A DNA stretch of 64,000 bases from Lachancea mirantina (GCA_900074745.1 LT598463.1:69926-133925), one strand, 5' to 3'. Shown: positions 28,071 through 38,605, counted from the stretch's first letter. The notes: generated by a model from the sequence alone, not told the origin. Translations and numbers: made by a program.

Positions 28071-30665
28071 ATGTCGTTAGTATCTGCAGCTGTGGACGTG
28101 AAGCCAGACTCTGCGAGTGAGGCGAGCTCCAGGAAGGGCTCTACGTCGATTTACCGGTCGGAGGGTCGTCCCATGTCGAAAGAGGCCATTTACAAGGCAA
28201 AAATGAAATACGGGTACTACGAATCGCCCGCGAAAGTGACTGGGACTGGGGTTCAGGACGCTAAAATGGCGCCAGACGTCGCTGCCAACATCGCGAACCA
28301 GAACAAGGCTACCATTGAGGCGTACAAGCGTCTCACTGCCGGCGCAGAAGCGTCGCACGCGGCCACTTTTGTCTCGAACCGAAGCCGCGCGTCAAGCCTT
28401 GTTTCTACTGCAAGTGCTACTACTACAAAGACCGAAACTGGTTCTTTGAGAGCTGCTGCCGCGGCTAGTGCACTAGCCCCCAAGCCTGTCACGGCCGCGC
28501 CGGTTAGCTCTGCAAAACCCCTAAATCTGTCGAAGGTCCTTACTGGTGCCGAAGCGGCTGCTGAGAAGCGCATGGGCGAGCGGTCAAACCCGGAGAGGTA
28601 CGATTACGTTCTTGGTGTGAAAAGTAGCGACAGCGGTAAAGCGGCTGAGCGCAGTTTTACGCTCACTTCCGAGATCATGGAGCAAATCACTTCCAAGGAC
28701 GTATTAATCAAAGAAGTCGAAAAGGGAGCCGATCCACAGCGGTACGCATCCAGTGCTGCTCTTGCGGTCAAAGATTTTGATCCTCAAGCGGAATCCAAAA
28801 AGCAGCTTGCAGAGCGCGAACAGAAAAGAAAAGCGTACTACAGCATGCTGACTTCACAAGAAGTTGTCGACATAGCTAAACTGAGGGCCAAGGCTCGCCT
28901 TGACGAGATTGACCGCAGCCATTCCAGCAAGTTCCTATATAGGAACGAAGAACTCAACGCAATCGCTGTTGCACTGGCTCAAAAGAACTCCTCGCAACGT
29001 AGCAAGAATTTTGGCAAGATAAATTTGGGAGGTGGATTATGGCTTACTCAAGGTGATGTGACAAACATTGCACAGGGTTTAATTACTCCTGTTCTCGACG
29101 AAGTTGATGCTAGAGCGCTACATCAAAGAGCTGTTGACGAGGATATCAAACAACGCACCGTCGAATACAAATCACATAATTCTTCATGGAAACAGCTCCA
29201 GGAGGAAAAACTCGCCAACGATAAGATGTGGGCCAGGGAAACGAGATTGAAGCACGCGCGTGAAACTGAGGGATTGCAAACCCGTTTGGAGCGTAGATAC
29301 AACGATATGGTTGCAACCAAAGACGCCGAATTGAAGGAGCACCAGAAACTTCATTCAGAAAGACAGGCTAGCCAAAAGGCGCTAATTTTGGAGAGTGCAG
29401 CCTCGTTGGAGCAGGAAGCTTCGCGCGTTGAAAGCGAGCTAGCGGATCTCAAGGAGCAGCAGGACAACGATGTACAGGCAGCCCGTTTGGAACAAGATCA
29501 AATCTTGAAGCCCTATTTCGACAACGTGAAGCTCGCAGAGGAGGAGCATGAAAGACTACAAAACGAACGTGAGTCTTTGAAAAAATCCATTGAAGATTTG
29601 CGCACTTCTATCGAGAATCACAAGACGAAGATCGAGGAATTACACACGAGCATTACCGAATCCGAGACCAAGCATGCTACGGAGGAGGAAGCTTTGGGCA
29701 ATCTGGAATCTGAAAAAGGTGAGCACGAGACTGAGGTTGAAACCCATTTCGCTGTTATTGCCAAGGAAGCCAAAGAACAAGCTGCTTTGTCATCCGAACA
29801 GGCCAGACTAAGACAATTGGAGATTGACGCTATGATCAATGAACGTCAAAGCGAGTTGAACGCAACAGAGTTGCAACTTAAGAGAGAAAAACTGACACTT
29901 CTAGAATCTATGCGTGAAGTCGCAGGTGTTAAAGGTGAAGACAAAATTGACGAAGCCAAAGCAAAAGCGTTCATTGGAATGAGTTCTGAAGAATTTTTGA
30001 AACAAAACGCTCCTAAAGAACAAAATTCCGACAAGACTTTCCAGCAGTCTGCCTCTGCAAAATCCATCAAAAATGAACAAGGTGTGATTGACGCTGAAAG
30101 CGAGGCGGAAGCCAAGCAGTTGACTAGAAGCGAGCCTACAAAAGAAACTTCGACTGCGGGAGAGAAACCAGCTAGGAGCAAAACTGTCCCAGCAACGGCG
30201 CAGAAGCCAGCTTTAGACTCGCTCCCCGAAGTGAAGAGATCCAAGTCGCTGAAAGATCGCTTCATGGGCCTTGTCTCCAAAGAGAAGCCCGCCGACGGTG
30301 CAAAACCCGTTAACGAGTCGGCAGTCAAAACAGGAACCTCCAGCTCACCTGTGAAACCAAAAGGGGAAATACCAAAAGCTGCTGCTAAACCTGCTACTAA
30401 ACCTGCCAAGGCTTCCAATAATATGAAACCTGTGGAATCTAATCACGTAATTTCTGGAAGCCAAAAGAAGGTTAAAAGTTTAGTACCTTCCGGGGAGGCC
30501 ATGGAGCCGACTTTCAGTGGATTCTCGCAAGACGCCGTTGCGTCAGAACGCTCTGAAAAGATTAATGACACAGCGGGCGCCGAACTCGACAAAGAAAGCG
30601 AGGGCGAGGACAAGGACAAACTGGACCGGCCCAACCGTGGAAGTCTATTCAAAGAATTGATTTAG
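28071..30665 (+). CDS. EIS1: Eis1, eisosome component
   Basis: An 864-residue cytoplasmic protein (843 in S. cerevisiae YMR031C). The conserved N-terminus with YRSEGRPMSKEAIYKAKMKY is followed by an Ala/Ser-rich stretch. A helical region GGLWLTQGDVTNIAQGLITP (about 325-345) precedes a long coiled coil (about 375-620, Glu/Lys/Gln-rich). The tail is Lys/Pro/Ala/Ser-rich and acidic at the end. Eis1 is needed for eisosome assembly at plasma-membrane furrows. One gene stands for the EIS1/YKL050C pair. Confidence 0.93.
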   Translation: MSLVSAAVDVKPDSASEASSRKGSTSIYRSEGRPMSKEAIYKAKMKYGYYESPAKVTGTGVQDAKMAPDVAANIANQNKATIEAYKRLTAGAEASHAATFVSNRSRASSLVSTASATTTKTETGSLRAAAAASALAPKPVTAAPVSSAKPLNLSKVLTGAEAAAEKRMGERSNPERYDYVLGVKSSDSGKAAERSFTLTSEIMEQITSKDVLIKEVEKGADPQRYASSAALAVKDFDPQAESKKQLAEREQKRKAYYSMLTSQEVVDIAKLRAKARLDEIDRSHSSKFLYRNEELNAIAVALAQKNSSQRSKNFGKINLGGGLWLTQGDVTNIAQGLITPVLDEVDARALHQRAVDEDIKQRTVEYKSHNSSWKQLQEEKLANDKMWARETRLKHARETEGLQTRLERRYNDMVATKDAELKEHQKLHSERQASQKALILESAASLEQEASRVESELADLKEQQDNDVQAARLEQDQILKPYFDNVKLAEEEHERLQNERESLKKSIEDLRTSIENHKTKIEELHTSITESETKHATEEEALGNLESEKGEHETEVETHFAVIAKEAKEQAALSSEQARLRQLEIDAMINERQSELNATELQLKREKLTLLESMREVAGVKGEDKIDEAKAKAFIGMSSEEFLKQNAPKEQNSDKTFQQSASAKSIKNEQGVIDAESEAEAKQLTRSEPTKETSTAGEKPARSKTVPATAQKPALDSLPEVKRSKSLKDRFMGLVSKEKPADGAKPVNESAVKTGTSSSPVKPKGEIPKAAAKPATKPAKASNNMKPVESNHVISGSQKKVKSLVPSGEAMEPTFSGFSQDAVASERSEKINDTAGAELDKESEGEDKDKLDRPNRGSLFKELI

Positions 30666-30826
30666 ATCTGTGTATGCAAAAATTCTTGAGCTTTTGTATA
30701 AGCTAATAGTTTGTAACTATAATGTTCAATTCGTAATTGCTACACGATACATATATAGAGGGTCCGATTTAGCTCGGAGAATGACGAAATGCAATTGTGA
30801 AGTGGCGGCCCGCGTGGGCGACCCCG

Positions 30827-31810
30827 TTACACCGGTTCCTGAAGCACTGACGGTACCAGGCGCTCGTACTTGTAGTAGCCCTGGAAGTCAGTAACTTGGT
30901 GGAAGTACTTAGAGTACTTGTAGCGTCCTCCCAGGTAAAAGTCGACCGATATGATCATGAACAGAACACCGAACCAAAATGCAAGAAGCCATTCGAAACA
31001 TCCACTGATGGAATTATCGTCGATCGCGCCAAAACAAATGGCCCATACAAGCGCCAGCGTAAGCCAAAGGGTCTTGGCAATGGCACTTAAAGTAAACTTG
31101 TTCATACTATGACCGACCCATTTGTGGCGTGAGGTTTTGACGCCCTGACGTTCTTCAAGCGACGCAAGTGGATGCAATGCCGCGTAATGCTTACCCATCA
31201 TGTAGTATTCAGCCATCAAACAGCAAGTGGACAGAAACATGAACACGCAGAACAACGCTACCATCGAGGTGTGAACATGCGGGAACTTTGCAGTGGAGAA
31301 GATCGAGCACATGAGCAAACACACCTCGCCCACGAGTCCAAGCACAAACGCAGCAAAGATACAGTTGCGTTCGTGGCGTGTGTAGTACGGGGGCATCAGA
31401 AATTTCGCCGACAGAAGAACGTCGCGGTAATTGGATTTGATAGTCTCTGTCGACGCAGTGGCAGACCCGTGGTCGGCGCTCGTCGTTTTAGCGAAGAGTC
31501 CGCGCTGGAAGGGCCAACGGCCCGCACGTTGGAAGTATTCGCACGCGACGGTGATACAGTACCCAAGGCCCTGCCACCCGGCGCATGAAATGAACAACGG
31601 ACGCAGGTTGGTGGCTCCGATGTCCGAGATGTAGACCGGGAACTGGTCGGTGTGCATAAACCAGTAGATCGGATGACCCTGTGCGGCCCAGCACACCAGC
31701 ATCGCGACCAGCATACCGTACCAGGGTATGAACGCTATCCATGGGACGATGAAGAAGTAATTGCCCGGTTTCGGGAACCAGCGGACTCGATGCGTGCTTT
31801 TCGATGTCAT
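30827..31810 (-). CDS. SFK1: Sfk1, Frag1/DRAM-family plasma-membrane protein
   Basis: A 327-residue protein with about six membrane segments and the family hallmark PVYISDIGATNLRP near residues 58-71. In S. cerevisiae Sfk1 (YKL051W) works with the Stt4 phosphatidylinositol 4-kinase and in phospholipid asymmetry and sterol retention at the plasma membrane. It converges on EIS1 with 160 bases between the stops and is divergent from ASK1. The next gene, ASK1, is YKL052C, which confirms position. Confidence 0.93.
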   Translation of the reverse strand: MTSKSTHRVRWFPKPGNYFFIVPWIAFIPWYGMLVAMLVCWAAQGHPIYWFMHTDQFPVYISDIGATNLRPLFISCAGWQGLGYCITVACEYFQRAGRWPFQRGLFAKTTSADHGSATASTETIKSNYRDVLLSAKFLMPPYYTRHERNCIFAAFVLGLVGEVCLLMCSIFSTAKFPHVHTSMVALFCVFMFLSTCCLMAEYYMMGKHYAALHPLASLEERQGVKTSRHKWVGHSMNKFTLSAIAKTLWLTLALVWAICFGAIDDNSISGCFEWLLAFWFGVLFMIISVDFYLGGRYKYSKYFHQVTDFQGYYKYERLVPSVLQEPV

Positions 31811-32600
31811 TGCTGTTTGGCTGATTAATGAACTTGGGTTTCCTCTTAAAGTTTGTCTGTTCTTACTTATATCTCCGCCTACAAACTGCTACAGTTTTTT
31901 TACAGCCCCGATGCCGTGTCGCTGTCGATTGCGCGCAGTTACGCTTGGAATTCCCGCCAATTGCTTACATGGGTCGCGCAGCTTTTTCCAAATCTTGAAC
32001 TACGGCATATATAGGTGCAGACAACGCACCCACTACGCAACCCGCTACGCCGTGAGCCCGTCACACGGAGCGTGGGCCCGCTGCTGTGCCCGCTTCACGG
32101 CCGAATTTCCCTGATGGCCGTCAAAATACCAGCGGCGATGACGAATACGTGGCTTACGTCCGCTGTCAGCTAAGGCCGGCAACGTAGTCTATAGATACCG
32201 GAACAAAGTTTTTCCGGCGTAACCTTCTAGAACATTAGGCACGGTGGCTGCAGAGCGCAGGAAATATGATGCAGGGAACATGCAGGGAAACAGGTGTTCT
32301 ATGCGCAGAAGCGTCGCGAAGGCATGTGTAACAAAAGCCCCGGCGTTGGTGTGGCCGCAAGCGTTTGGGGTAAAGCCGGTGTTTGAAGCCTTCAGCATTC
32401 GTCAGTTCACAGGTTAGAGTGCATGGGAGGGCGGCGGTTCCGCGGGAATTGAGTTCCGCGGGAACTGGGTTCCGTGGACGCTGGTTCCGTGGGACTGGTC
32501 ATATTGTACGGTGGTATCGCGTGACCTTGGTGTCTATTTGTCATTTAGTACGCGGAGTTTACACCACATCATCTCGAGTTTACATACCCACTGGCAAAAC
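31811..32600. promoter_or_regulatory. SFK1-ASK1 divergent promoter region
   Basis: About 790 relatively GC-rich bases with no gene. It contains a small repeat TGCAGGGAAACA/TGCAGGGAACA pair near 32269-32291 and a four-unit minisatellite (32437-32498) just upstream of ASK1. Confidence 0.5.
32437..32498. repeat. Four-unit TTCCGCGGGAA-type minisatellite
   Basis: Four imperfect tandem units of 15-16 bases beginning GTTCCG: 32437-32452, 32453-32468, 32469-32483 and 32484-32498. The first two carry TTCCGCGGGAA, an inverted repeat (TTCC/GGAA around GCG). It ends about 100 bases before the ASK1 start. Confidence 0.85.
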
Positions 32601-33518
32601 ATGACGCGCACCCGTGTTCCACCGGCGATGGCGGAAGATTCACTGGAGCGACTCGATCAGGAGATCACGCTCCATTTACAACAGATCGACTCCAATTTCA
32701 GCTACTGCTTCAGCAAAATCGCACAAGATATCATACCGAATGTTGTAGAATACGGAGCCGTCTGCGACCAAGTCATGGACAGCTGCAATTGGCTCAAAAA
32801 CATGTTTCAAGAAGCTGGGAACTTGCAAATAGACGCCGTGGCCGGACCCAAGGCGCGGCCCGCGGCGGAGCCTACAACCAAACGTGCGCGTGATTCCGCG
32901 ACTGACGGTGACGTACAGACCTTGTTCCCCGCGAAACCGCGTCTCGCAGGCGATTCGTCGAGCATTGTACAGCTCCCGGCCATGCAGCTCAAATCGTTGT
33001 CGGGTGCTTCGTCGCGAGCCACGGTCGCTGCGGACCCAATGGTCGACGTTACAACGACTACCACGACCACTGGCCGCGTCTTGCAACTACCAGACTCAAG
33101 CGACGAAGAGGCCCGCGATGGCGATACCGATGCCCAGGCGCTGGGCGAACGCAAGCTCAAGACACCTGCCGGTGGAGAGGACGCCGACGGGAGCACCATG
33201 CAGCGACAGCGGCGTAAACGCAAGTTGTCGCTGCTGTTACAGCAGCAATTCGGGTCCAGCTCGAGCAGCGCTGTGCCGTCGCCGGCCACTCAGACCAAGC
33301 GTAACACCAACATCACTTTTGACAGCTCACCTCTGCGTAAAGAAGTCGCAAACCAGGGCGAAAGCACTAAAGAAATCGGCGCTCCACCGGGTACCGTGAT
33401 CCATTTTCCCACGGGAAACAGCGCCAGTCTCGAAGACGACAACGACAACGACGTCAGCGATCCGAAAAGTAGTCGCGGCGAGAGCAGGGCCGGTAGCAAT
33501 AACGACAGCACGCGCTGA
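32601..33518 (+). CDS. ASK1: Ask1, DASH/Dam1 complex subunit
   Basis: 305 residues from the first ATG, or 296 from the next at 32628, which aligns better with the short S. cerevisiae N-terminus. The conserved core (about 12-80) has LERLDQEITLHLQQIDSNF and KIAQDIIPNV, diagnostic of Ask1. The remainder is low-complexity with Ser/Thr-Pro sites (SSPLRKE, PSPATQ) of the kind Cdk1 uses on Ask1. The DASH ring couples kinetochores to microtubule plus ends. An upstream GTG extends the frame 30 codons but is unlikely to be used. Confidence 0.92.
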   Translation: MTRTRVPPAMAEDSLERLDQEITLHLQQIDSNFSYCFSKIAQDIIPNVVEYGAVCDQVMDSCNWLKNMFQEAGNLQIDAVAGPKARPAAEPTTKRARDSATDGDVQTLFPAKPRLAGDSSSIVQLPAMQLKSLSGASSRATVAADPMVDVTTTTTTTGRVLQLPDSSDEEARDGDTDAQALGERKLKTPAGGEDADGSTMQRQRRKRKLSLLLQQQFGSSSSSAVPSPATQTKRNTNITFDSSPLRKEVANQGESTKEIGAPPGTVIHFPTGNSASLEDDNDNDVSDPKSSRGESRAGSNNDSTR

Positions 33519-33651
33519 ACGCGGGAAGTTAGACGCGTGCGTATTAACAGGCATGATACATAGCAAATACAAGGTACGAAAAGCAGGAGTTTCCAGTCCC
33601 CCAACAAATACTGGGTTTCTGCCCTGATATTGATACAAGTTCCAAAAAAAC

Positions 33652-33725
33652 CGACCTCGGTGAGGATTGAACTCACGATCTTGCGATTAACAGTCGCACG
33701 CCTTAACCAGCTTGGCCACGAAGTC
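33652..33725 (-). tRNA. tRNA-Asn (GTT)
   Basis: A 74-base intronless tRNA on the minus strand. The acceptor stem GACTTCG pairs with CGAGGTC, the D arm is standard, the anticodon loop reads CTGTTAA (anticodon GTT), and the T arm is TGAGTTCAATCCTCA. It is nearly identical to S. cerevisiae tRNA-Asn(GUU). It lies between ASK1 and MDM35. Confidence 0.97.
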
Positions 33726-33852
33726 CAATTGTGAGATAACTCATGAACTCAACTATTATGGCTTCTATAACCATCCACGCCCTCGTTAATCTGTGCTGAA
33801 GTTCTCTTACCAGTAAATCACTATAACACCATCTTCGACAATTCTCACGGCA

Positions 33853-34110
33853 ATGGGTAACATCATGTCAACCAGTTTCGCGCCTGAATGCGCCGATCTG
33901 AAGCACACCTACGACAAGTGCTTCAACCACTGGTACAGTGAAAAGTTTCTCAAGGGCTTGTCCATGGAAAACGAGTGCTCCAAGCAGTGGTATGCGTACA
34001 CCACTTGTGTCCAGGCCGCGCTCGTGAAACAGGGTATAAAACCGGCACTGGACGAAGCCAGAAAGGAGGCACCTTTTGAGAATGGCGGAGAGCCCGAGAA
34101 AGTAGAGTGA
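33853..34110 (+). CDS. MDM35: Mdm35, twin CX9C intermembrane-space protein
   Basis: An 85-residue protein of the mitochondrial intermembrane space. Two CX9C motifs are visible ([11 protein letters not shown] and [11 protein letters not shown]). The [13 protein letters not shown] start is almost that of S. cerevisiae YKL053C-A. It partners Ups1 and Ups2 in moving phosphatidic acid and phosphatidylserine between mitochondrial membranes, and is imported by Mia40. The first ATG is used. Confidence 0.97.
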   Translation: MGNIMSTSFAPECADLKHTYDKCFNHWYSEKFLKGLSMENECSKQWYAYTTCVQAALVKQGIKPALDEARKEAPFENGGEPEKVE

Positions 34111-34488
34111 CCCTGTGCTCTGCAGTGCCAATTTTTCTTCTTAGATATAAGCGTGTATATAGATGACGGGGTTACCTCCGTCTAGCAAGATAAGTGAAAT
34201 ACGTTTCGACAGGCTATAAGGATGGAAGTATAGGTTTCATACCTGAGTTCCCGCCTCAGTGTCTGGATCCGGCTCCGACTATGGGTATAACTACGGCTTC
34301 GAGTACGGGTACAGAAACAGGTCAAGGTCAGGGTCAAGGTCCATGTTCATGTCATTACCGACGTCGGCTTTTTTCGTGAAGAAAAAATTTTGCCACCCGA
34401 AGACAACTTTCTCTTGCTACAAGACTTTAAAGAAACTGTAACACCGCAGGCATAAAACACATTTACACATCGAGGGTTCGTGATCGAG
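34111..34488. promoter_or_regulatory. MDM35-DEF1 spacer
   Basis: About 380 bases. It contains a short irregular repeat of GGTCA/GGTCAA units near 34320-34342. No gene recognised. Confidence 0.4.
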
Positions 34489-36165
34489 ATGTCGACACAA
34501 TTCAGAAAGACAAATAGCAAGCAGACACATAAGAAACTGGATCCAGAACTGAAGTTTAAGCTGGAGACTTTGACGGAATTGTTCCCGGATTGGACGAACG
34601 ATGACTTGATCGACTTGGTGCAAGAATACGAAGACCTGGAGACAATAATTGATAAGATAACGTCAGGCGCGGCTACCAAGTGGGACGAAGTGAAGAAGCC
34701 ATCTAAGAAGGAAAGACAGCGGGAACAACAACAGCAATTGCAACAACAACAGCAGCAGCAACATCATCATCAGCAACAACAACAACAACAACAATCACAA
34801 CAACAATCACACAGCACACAGCAGAATGGGGAAACGTCGCAATCGGACCATCACACACATTTGCACAACAACGAGAGCGCAATACATTCGCATGGCTCCA
34901 CCGCTGCAGGTTCAAGCGGAGCAGTTGGCAGATCTTCCAGGCACGGAGCCAACAATGCTAGGTTTGGCAAGAAAACAACTCCAAGAAAGGACAGAGAACG
35001 TGGTGGTGCCAGCGGCGGCCTTAGCGCAACTAAGCAGCAAACCTCAGCGGCTGTAGAAGCGGGTAAACCGGCGGTCTCGGCGGCAAAGTCCGCGGCTTCG
35101 TCTTCTTCTTGGGCCGCTATGGCATCTGACAAAAAAGCTCAAAAAATCGCAAAAGCCGTGAAGGAGGTGGAAACCCACTCTGCTGATTCGCAAGAACGCG
35201 AACCAGAAATTTCATCAGCCACCACATTGCCACCACAGCCTGTGGATGCCGTACATCAGATGCTAGACAGCGAAAAACTAGATGAAGCTGCTACCGCGGC
35301 CCAATTTGCTGCCACACATCAACAAGACATTCAAAAACCAAAGAAAATGACATGGGCTGCCATTGCGACCCCCAAGCGCAAACCTGCTACCCCTAAGAGG
35401 ACAGAACCATTAGAAGAGTTGGAAGACCTCAAGAAAGAGGCGGCAAAAATTGAAACCGAAGACGCTGCTCAGGCATCGCGCCCAATGGATGAACAGCCCG
35501 TTGAGGAGTTCGAACCAACTGAGGTGGTCGTTGAAGAAGTCGAAGTCACAGTAAACCAGGGAGCTCCTGAGGAATCATTGACAGAAGCTAGGGAAGATGC
35601 TATTGAGGAAGCCCTAGAGGCCGTTTTGGAACCATCCACGCTTGAAGCTGAAGCTTCAGGCCAAGAAGAACCGGAAACCAGTGTTAAAGAGGAATCCGGG
35701 CAAATCCCTTCGCCTCAGACGCAGCCACACTTGCAACAGGACGAGCAATCGGTTGGCTACGGAGTGGTCGATGAACAGCAGCCACTACAAGCCCAAGCTG
35801 GTGTCGCTGTGGGTCAGCAAGGTTACTACCCACAGCAACAACCTCAGCAACAACCTTACACTCCACAAACGCCACAGCAACCATTGCAACAGCAAAATGC
35901 AGCTGCTGCCGCGGCAGCCGCGCAACAGCAATACTACATGTATCAAAGTCAGTTCCCAGGCTACTCCTACCCAGCTATGTTCGACAACCAAAGCTACCCA
36001 GCTGCTTACAGTCAACAGCAGTACGCTCCTCAGTCGCAAAGTGGTAACCAACCTCAATCTGCCGGAACACAAGCAGGTCAATACTCTGTTCCACCTGGAT
36101 ACAGCAATGGCACCAGAGACTTCATGGCCGCATCGCCAGCCGCTGCGCAAGTGCAGTTGCAACAA

Positions 36166-36199
<34 letters not shown>

Positions 36200-36624
36200 C
36201 TTACGGAGGCTCTTTCATGCCTTACTACCACTTCTACCAGCAATCCTTTCCATACGGCCAGCCTCAATATGGGCTCACTGGTCAATATCCTTATCAACCA
36301 AAAGCATACAACTACATGAGCCAGTACCCTCAACAACAAAGTCAAGCGCAGTCCTCGTCCTCGCAATCACAACAAGGTGAAGAAGCAGGCGCTAACCAGC
36401 CCTCTGCTCAGACCACCTCTCAACAGGGCCAAGGTCAAGGTTCCGGGCAACAATCACAGGCACAATTGAATGCGCAACAACAAGCCCAATTCCAGCAGTA
36501 CTATCAATTCCAACAGCAGCAACAGCAGCAACAGGCTGCTGCTGCCGCCGCTGCTCAACAAAGAGCACCTTACGGGTACTCGGGTTACGAAACCGCATCT
36601 CAGACTTCAAGAGGCTTCTACTGA
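34489..36624 (+). CDS. DEF1: Def1, RNA polymerase II degradation factor
   Basis: 711 residues from the ATG (738 in S. cerevisiae YKL054C). The N-terminal CUE-like ubiquitin-binding domain is about 15-60 ([20 protein letters not shown]). Two segments contain SSWAAMAS and [10 protein letters not shown] repeats, and the C-terminal half is extremely Gln/Tyr/Ala-rich with long polyGln runs (bases about 34725-34800, 36160-36198 and 36510-36535). In S. cerevisiae Def1 is cut by the proteasome and recruits Elongin-Cul3 to stalled Pol II. The Gln runs mix CAA and CAG. Confidence 0.95.
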
Positions 36625-36926
36625 TTTAATTCTTTTGAGCATTGTGGGTCAAAGGAAACCCACTTCGAACTATCTACGTGATGAATCCGCATAGTCAATG
36701 TTGTGTCACCTGTATATTCATCGGGAAAGAACTCTCTTGTGTAAATAAACGAAACTAATTCTTCATCGACTCTGCCCCTTAAAGTTTGTTGTCCTGGCCT
36801 AACCTTTATTAATCTTGAAAATAAATTAGGCTTACTGGCAAAAAAGGCATAAACCAGGATCATCGACACAGAACTGCGCATGTTTCGGCAGATCAAGAGG
36901 CTGTGAGTGACAAAGATAATGAGGCC

Positions 36927-37769
36927 ATGAGCACAATCCCTGTGGCCATAATTACTGGTGCTTCTCGCGGCATTGGACGTGCAATTGTGGAAAAATTCGC
37001 ATCGCAAGGCGTATGCTGCGTCATGGTCGCATCAAAAATGCAAAGTTTCGAGGCTATTCGGAAAGCATTACCACCCATCGTTACGGGGGGCCAGTGGCAC
37101 CGTGGGATCGCAATTGATCTTAATGAGTGGCCCAGTTGGGCCGATGCAGAGAACTTTGAAGGGTTCCACAGGGAAGCGAATGCGGGTCTCGGGGAACTCC
37201 ACCAAACACAGAAAGTGTCACTTTTCGAGTATCCACACAAACTTTACCAGCTGCGGGCGCTTGTAAATTGTGCAGGTATAACGCAGACGTCGGTTTCTCT
37301 GCGCACAACAGCGGAAGAAACGGCAGCATTGATGAAAGTTAACTTTCTGAGTGCCGTGACTATGTGTAATATGGCCGCGCGACGTATGATTAGGAGTCGA
37401 AAGCACTTCCCCGACGCACAGCCTTGCATTGTGAACGTTTCGTCAGTGCTTGGCCTGCCCGATACAACTCCTGCGCCCGGAACGGCCGTTTACAGTGCCT
37501 CGAAAGCGGCTCTGGAGCAGTATTCTCGCGTCTTGGCTGCAGAGCTGCAACCACTGGGCATTCGTGTCGCTAGCATCGAGCCGGGGCTTGTGGCGGGCAC
37601 CGACATGGTGAAGAATCTGGATGATTCAGCACAGAAACGCCTCGCAAATAAGTTGCAAAGCCCTGCCAAGGTGACACCAGAGGCTATTGCTCAGCAAGTA
37701 TGGCAAGAGGTGTTCGGGAGCGGTGCAGAACGACGGCGGATCGCGGGTGGACGAGCATTGGGTGGGTAA
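36927..37769 (+). CDS. OAR1: Oar1, mitochondrial 3-oxoacyl-ACP reductase
   Basis: 280 residues (278 in S. cerevisiae YKL055C). A short-chain dehydrogenase/reductase with the nucleotide-binding TGASRGIGRA (about 11-20), a catalytic Ser in NVSSVLG, and YSASKAALEQYS carrying the Tyr-x3-Lys. It reduces 3-oxoacyl-ACP in type II mitochondrial fatty acid synthesis, which supplies octanoate for lipoic acid. The ATG at 36927 is preferred over the upstream GTG. About 300 bases separate it from the DEF1 stop. Confidence 0.94.
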   Translation: MSTIPVAIITGASRGIGRAIVEKFASQGVCCVMVASKMQSFEAIRKALPPIVTGGQWHRGIAIDLNEWPSWADAENFEGFHREANAGLGELHQTQKVSLFEYPHKLYQLRALVNCAGITQTSVSLRTTAEETAALMKVNFLSAVTMCNMAARRMIRSRKHFPDAQPCIVNVSSVLGLPDTTPAPGTAVYSASKAALEQYSRVLAAELQPLGIRVASIEPGLVAGTDMVKNLDDSAQKRLANKLQSPAKVTPEAIAQQVWQEVFGSGAERRRIAGGRALGG

Positions 37770-38098
37770 TAGCCCACGTGATCCAGTAAGATAAGCACGT
37801 GACTTATCATATTCCGTGTATTATGATCTCGTTTTCTTCTCTAAATCGCTATTGACGAAATACTCACTTAGCTACTCATTTCGGTACCCGCCTTATTGCT
37901 TTTTTTCTTTTTCCCATGCGTTTGCCTCTTCAAGAGGCATCTGCACGAAAATTAAATTGGAATTTGAAAAAAAAATTTTTTTCTGCTACCGGCGTTGTCT
38001 GGCATCGCTTGTATAAAAAGGCGAACAACTGCGCATCGCGCCCCGACACGACCTACACCAGGGAAGAACCAGCTGTTAAGGCAAAAAAACACGTACCA
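37770..38098. promoter_or_regulatory. TMA19 promoter/5' leader
   Basis: Two CACGTG sites (37775-37782 CACGTGAT and 37796-37803 CACGTGAC). A perfect inverted repeat GCCTCTT-C-AAGAGGC at 37924-37938. A poly(dA:dT) block around 37966-37982, which contains AAAAATTTT as in the ribosome-biogenesis RRPE element. The frame upstream of the ATG is open for 61 codons but starts without ATG. Confidence 0.5.
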
Positions 38099-38605
38099 AT
38101 GATCATTTACAAGGACATTATCTCTGGCGACGAGCTGCTATCTGACGCTTACGACTTGAAACTTGTCGACGGTGTCATCTACGAAGCCGACTGTGACATG
38201 GTCAAAGTCGGTGGTGACAACATCGACATCGGTGCCAACCCATCTGCCGAAGGTGGTGACGAAGACGGTGCTGAAGACGGTTCTGAGGTTGTTAACAACG
38301 TTGTGCACTCTTTCCGTCTACAACAGACCGCTTTCGACAAGAAGTCATTCCTTACGTACATAAAGGGCTACATGAAGGAAATCAAGAACAAGCTGCAAGA
38401 GACGAACCCAGACGAAATCGCTACTTTTGAGAAGGGTGCCCAGACCTACGTCAAGAAAGTCATTGGTTCTTTCAAGGACTGGGAATTCTTCACCGGTGAG
38501 TCCATGGACCCAGACGGAATGCTTGTGTTGTTGAACTACCGTGAGGACGGTACGACTCCCTTCGTTGCCATCTGGAAGCACGGTGTCGACGCGGAGAAGA
38601 TCTAA
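38099..38605 (+). CDS. TMA19: Tma19, translationally controlled tumour protein homologue
   Basis: 168 residues (167 in S. cerevisiae YKL056C). It starts [13 protein letters not shown], the TCTP signature, with an acidic flexible loop (about 45-65) and [21 protein letters not shown] near the end. It is a ribosome-associated, abundant protein that moves to mitochondria under stress. Codon choice is strongly biased toward preferred codons (GGT, AAG, TTG, GTC), as expected of a highly expressed gene. The ATG is fixed by homology despite open frame upstream. Confidence 0.97.
   Translation: MIIYKDIISGDELLSDAYDLKLVDGVIYEADCDMVKVGGDNIDIGANPSAEGGDEDGAEDGSEVVNNVVHSFRLQQTAFDKKSFLTYIKGYMKEIKNKLQETNPDEIATFEKGAQTYVKKVIGSFKDWEFFTGESMDPDGMLVLLNYREDGTTPFVAIWKHGVDAEKI

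Noticed and set aside
29846-30418. 190-codon minus-strand frame over EIS1
   Set aside because: Antisense to the low-complexity tail.
35785-36366. 193-codon Leu/Val-rich minus-strand frame
   Set aside because: It is the antisense reading of CAA/CAG runs in DEF1.
37916-38098. 61-codon upstream extension of TMA19
   Set aside because: No ATG, and the TCTP family starts at MIIYKD; the extension is untranslated leader.
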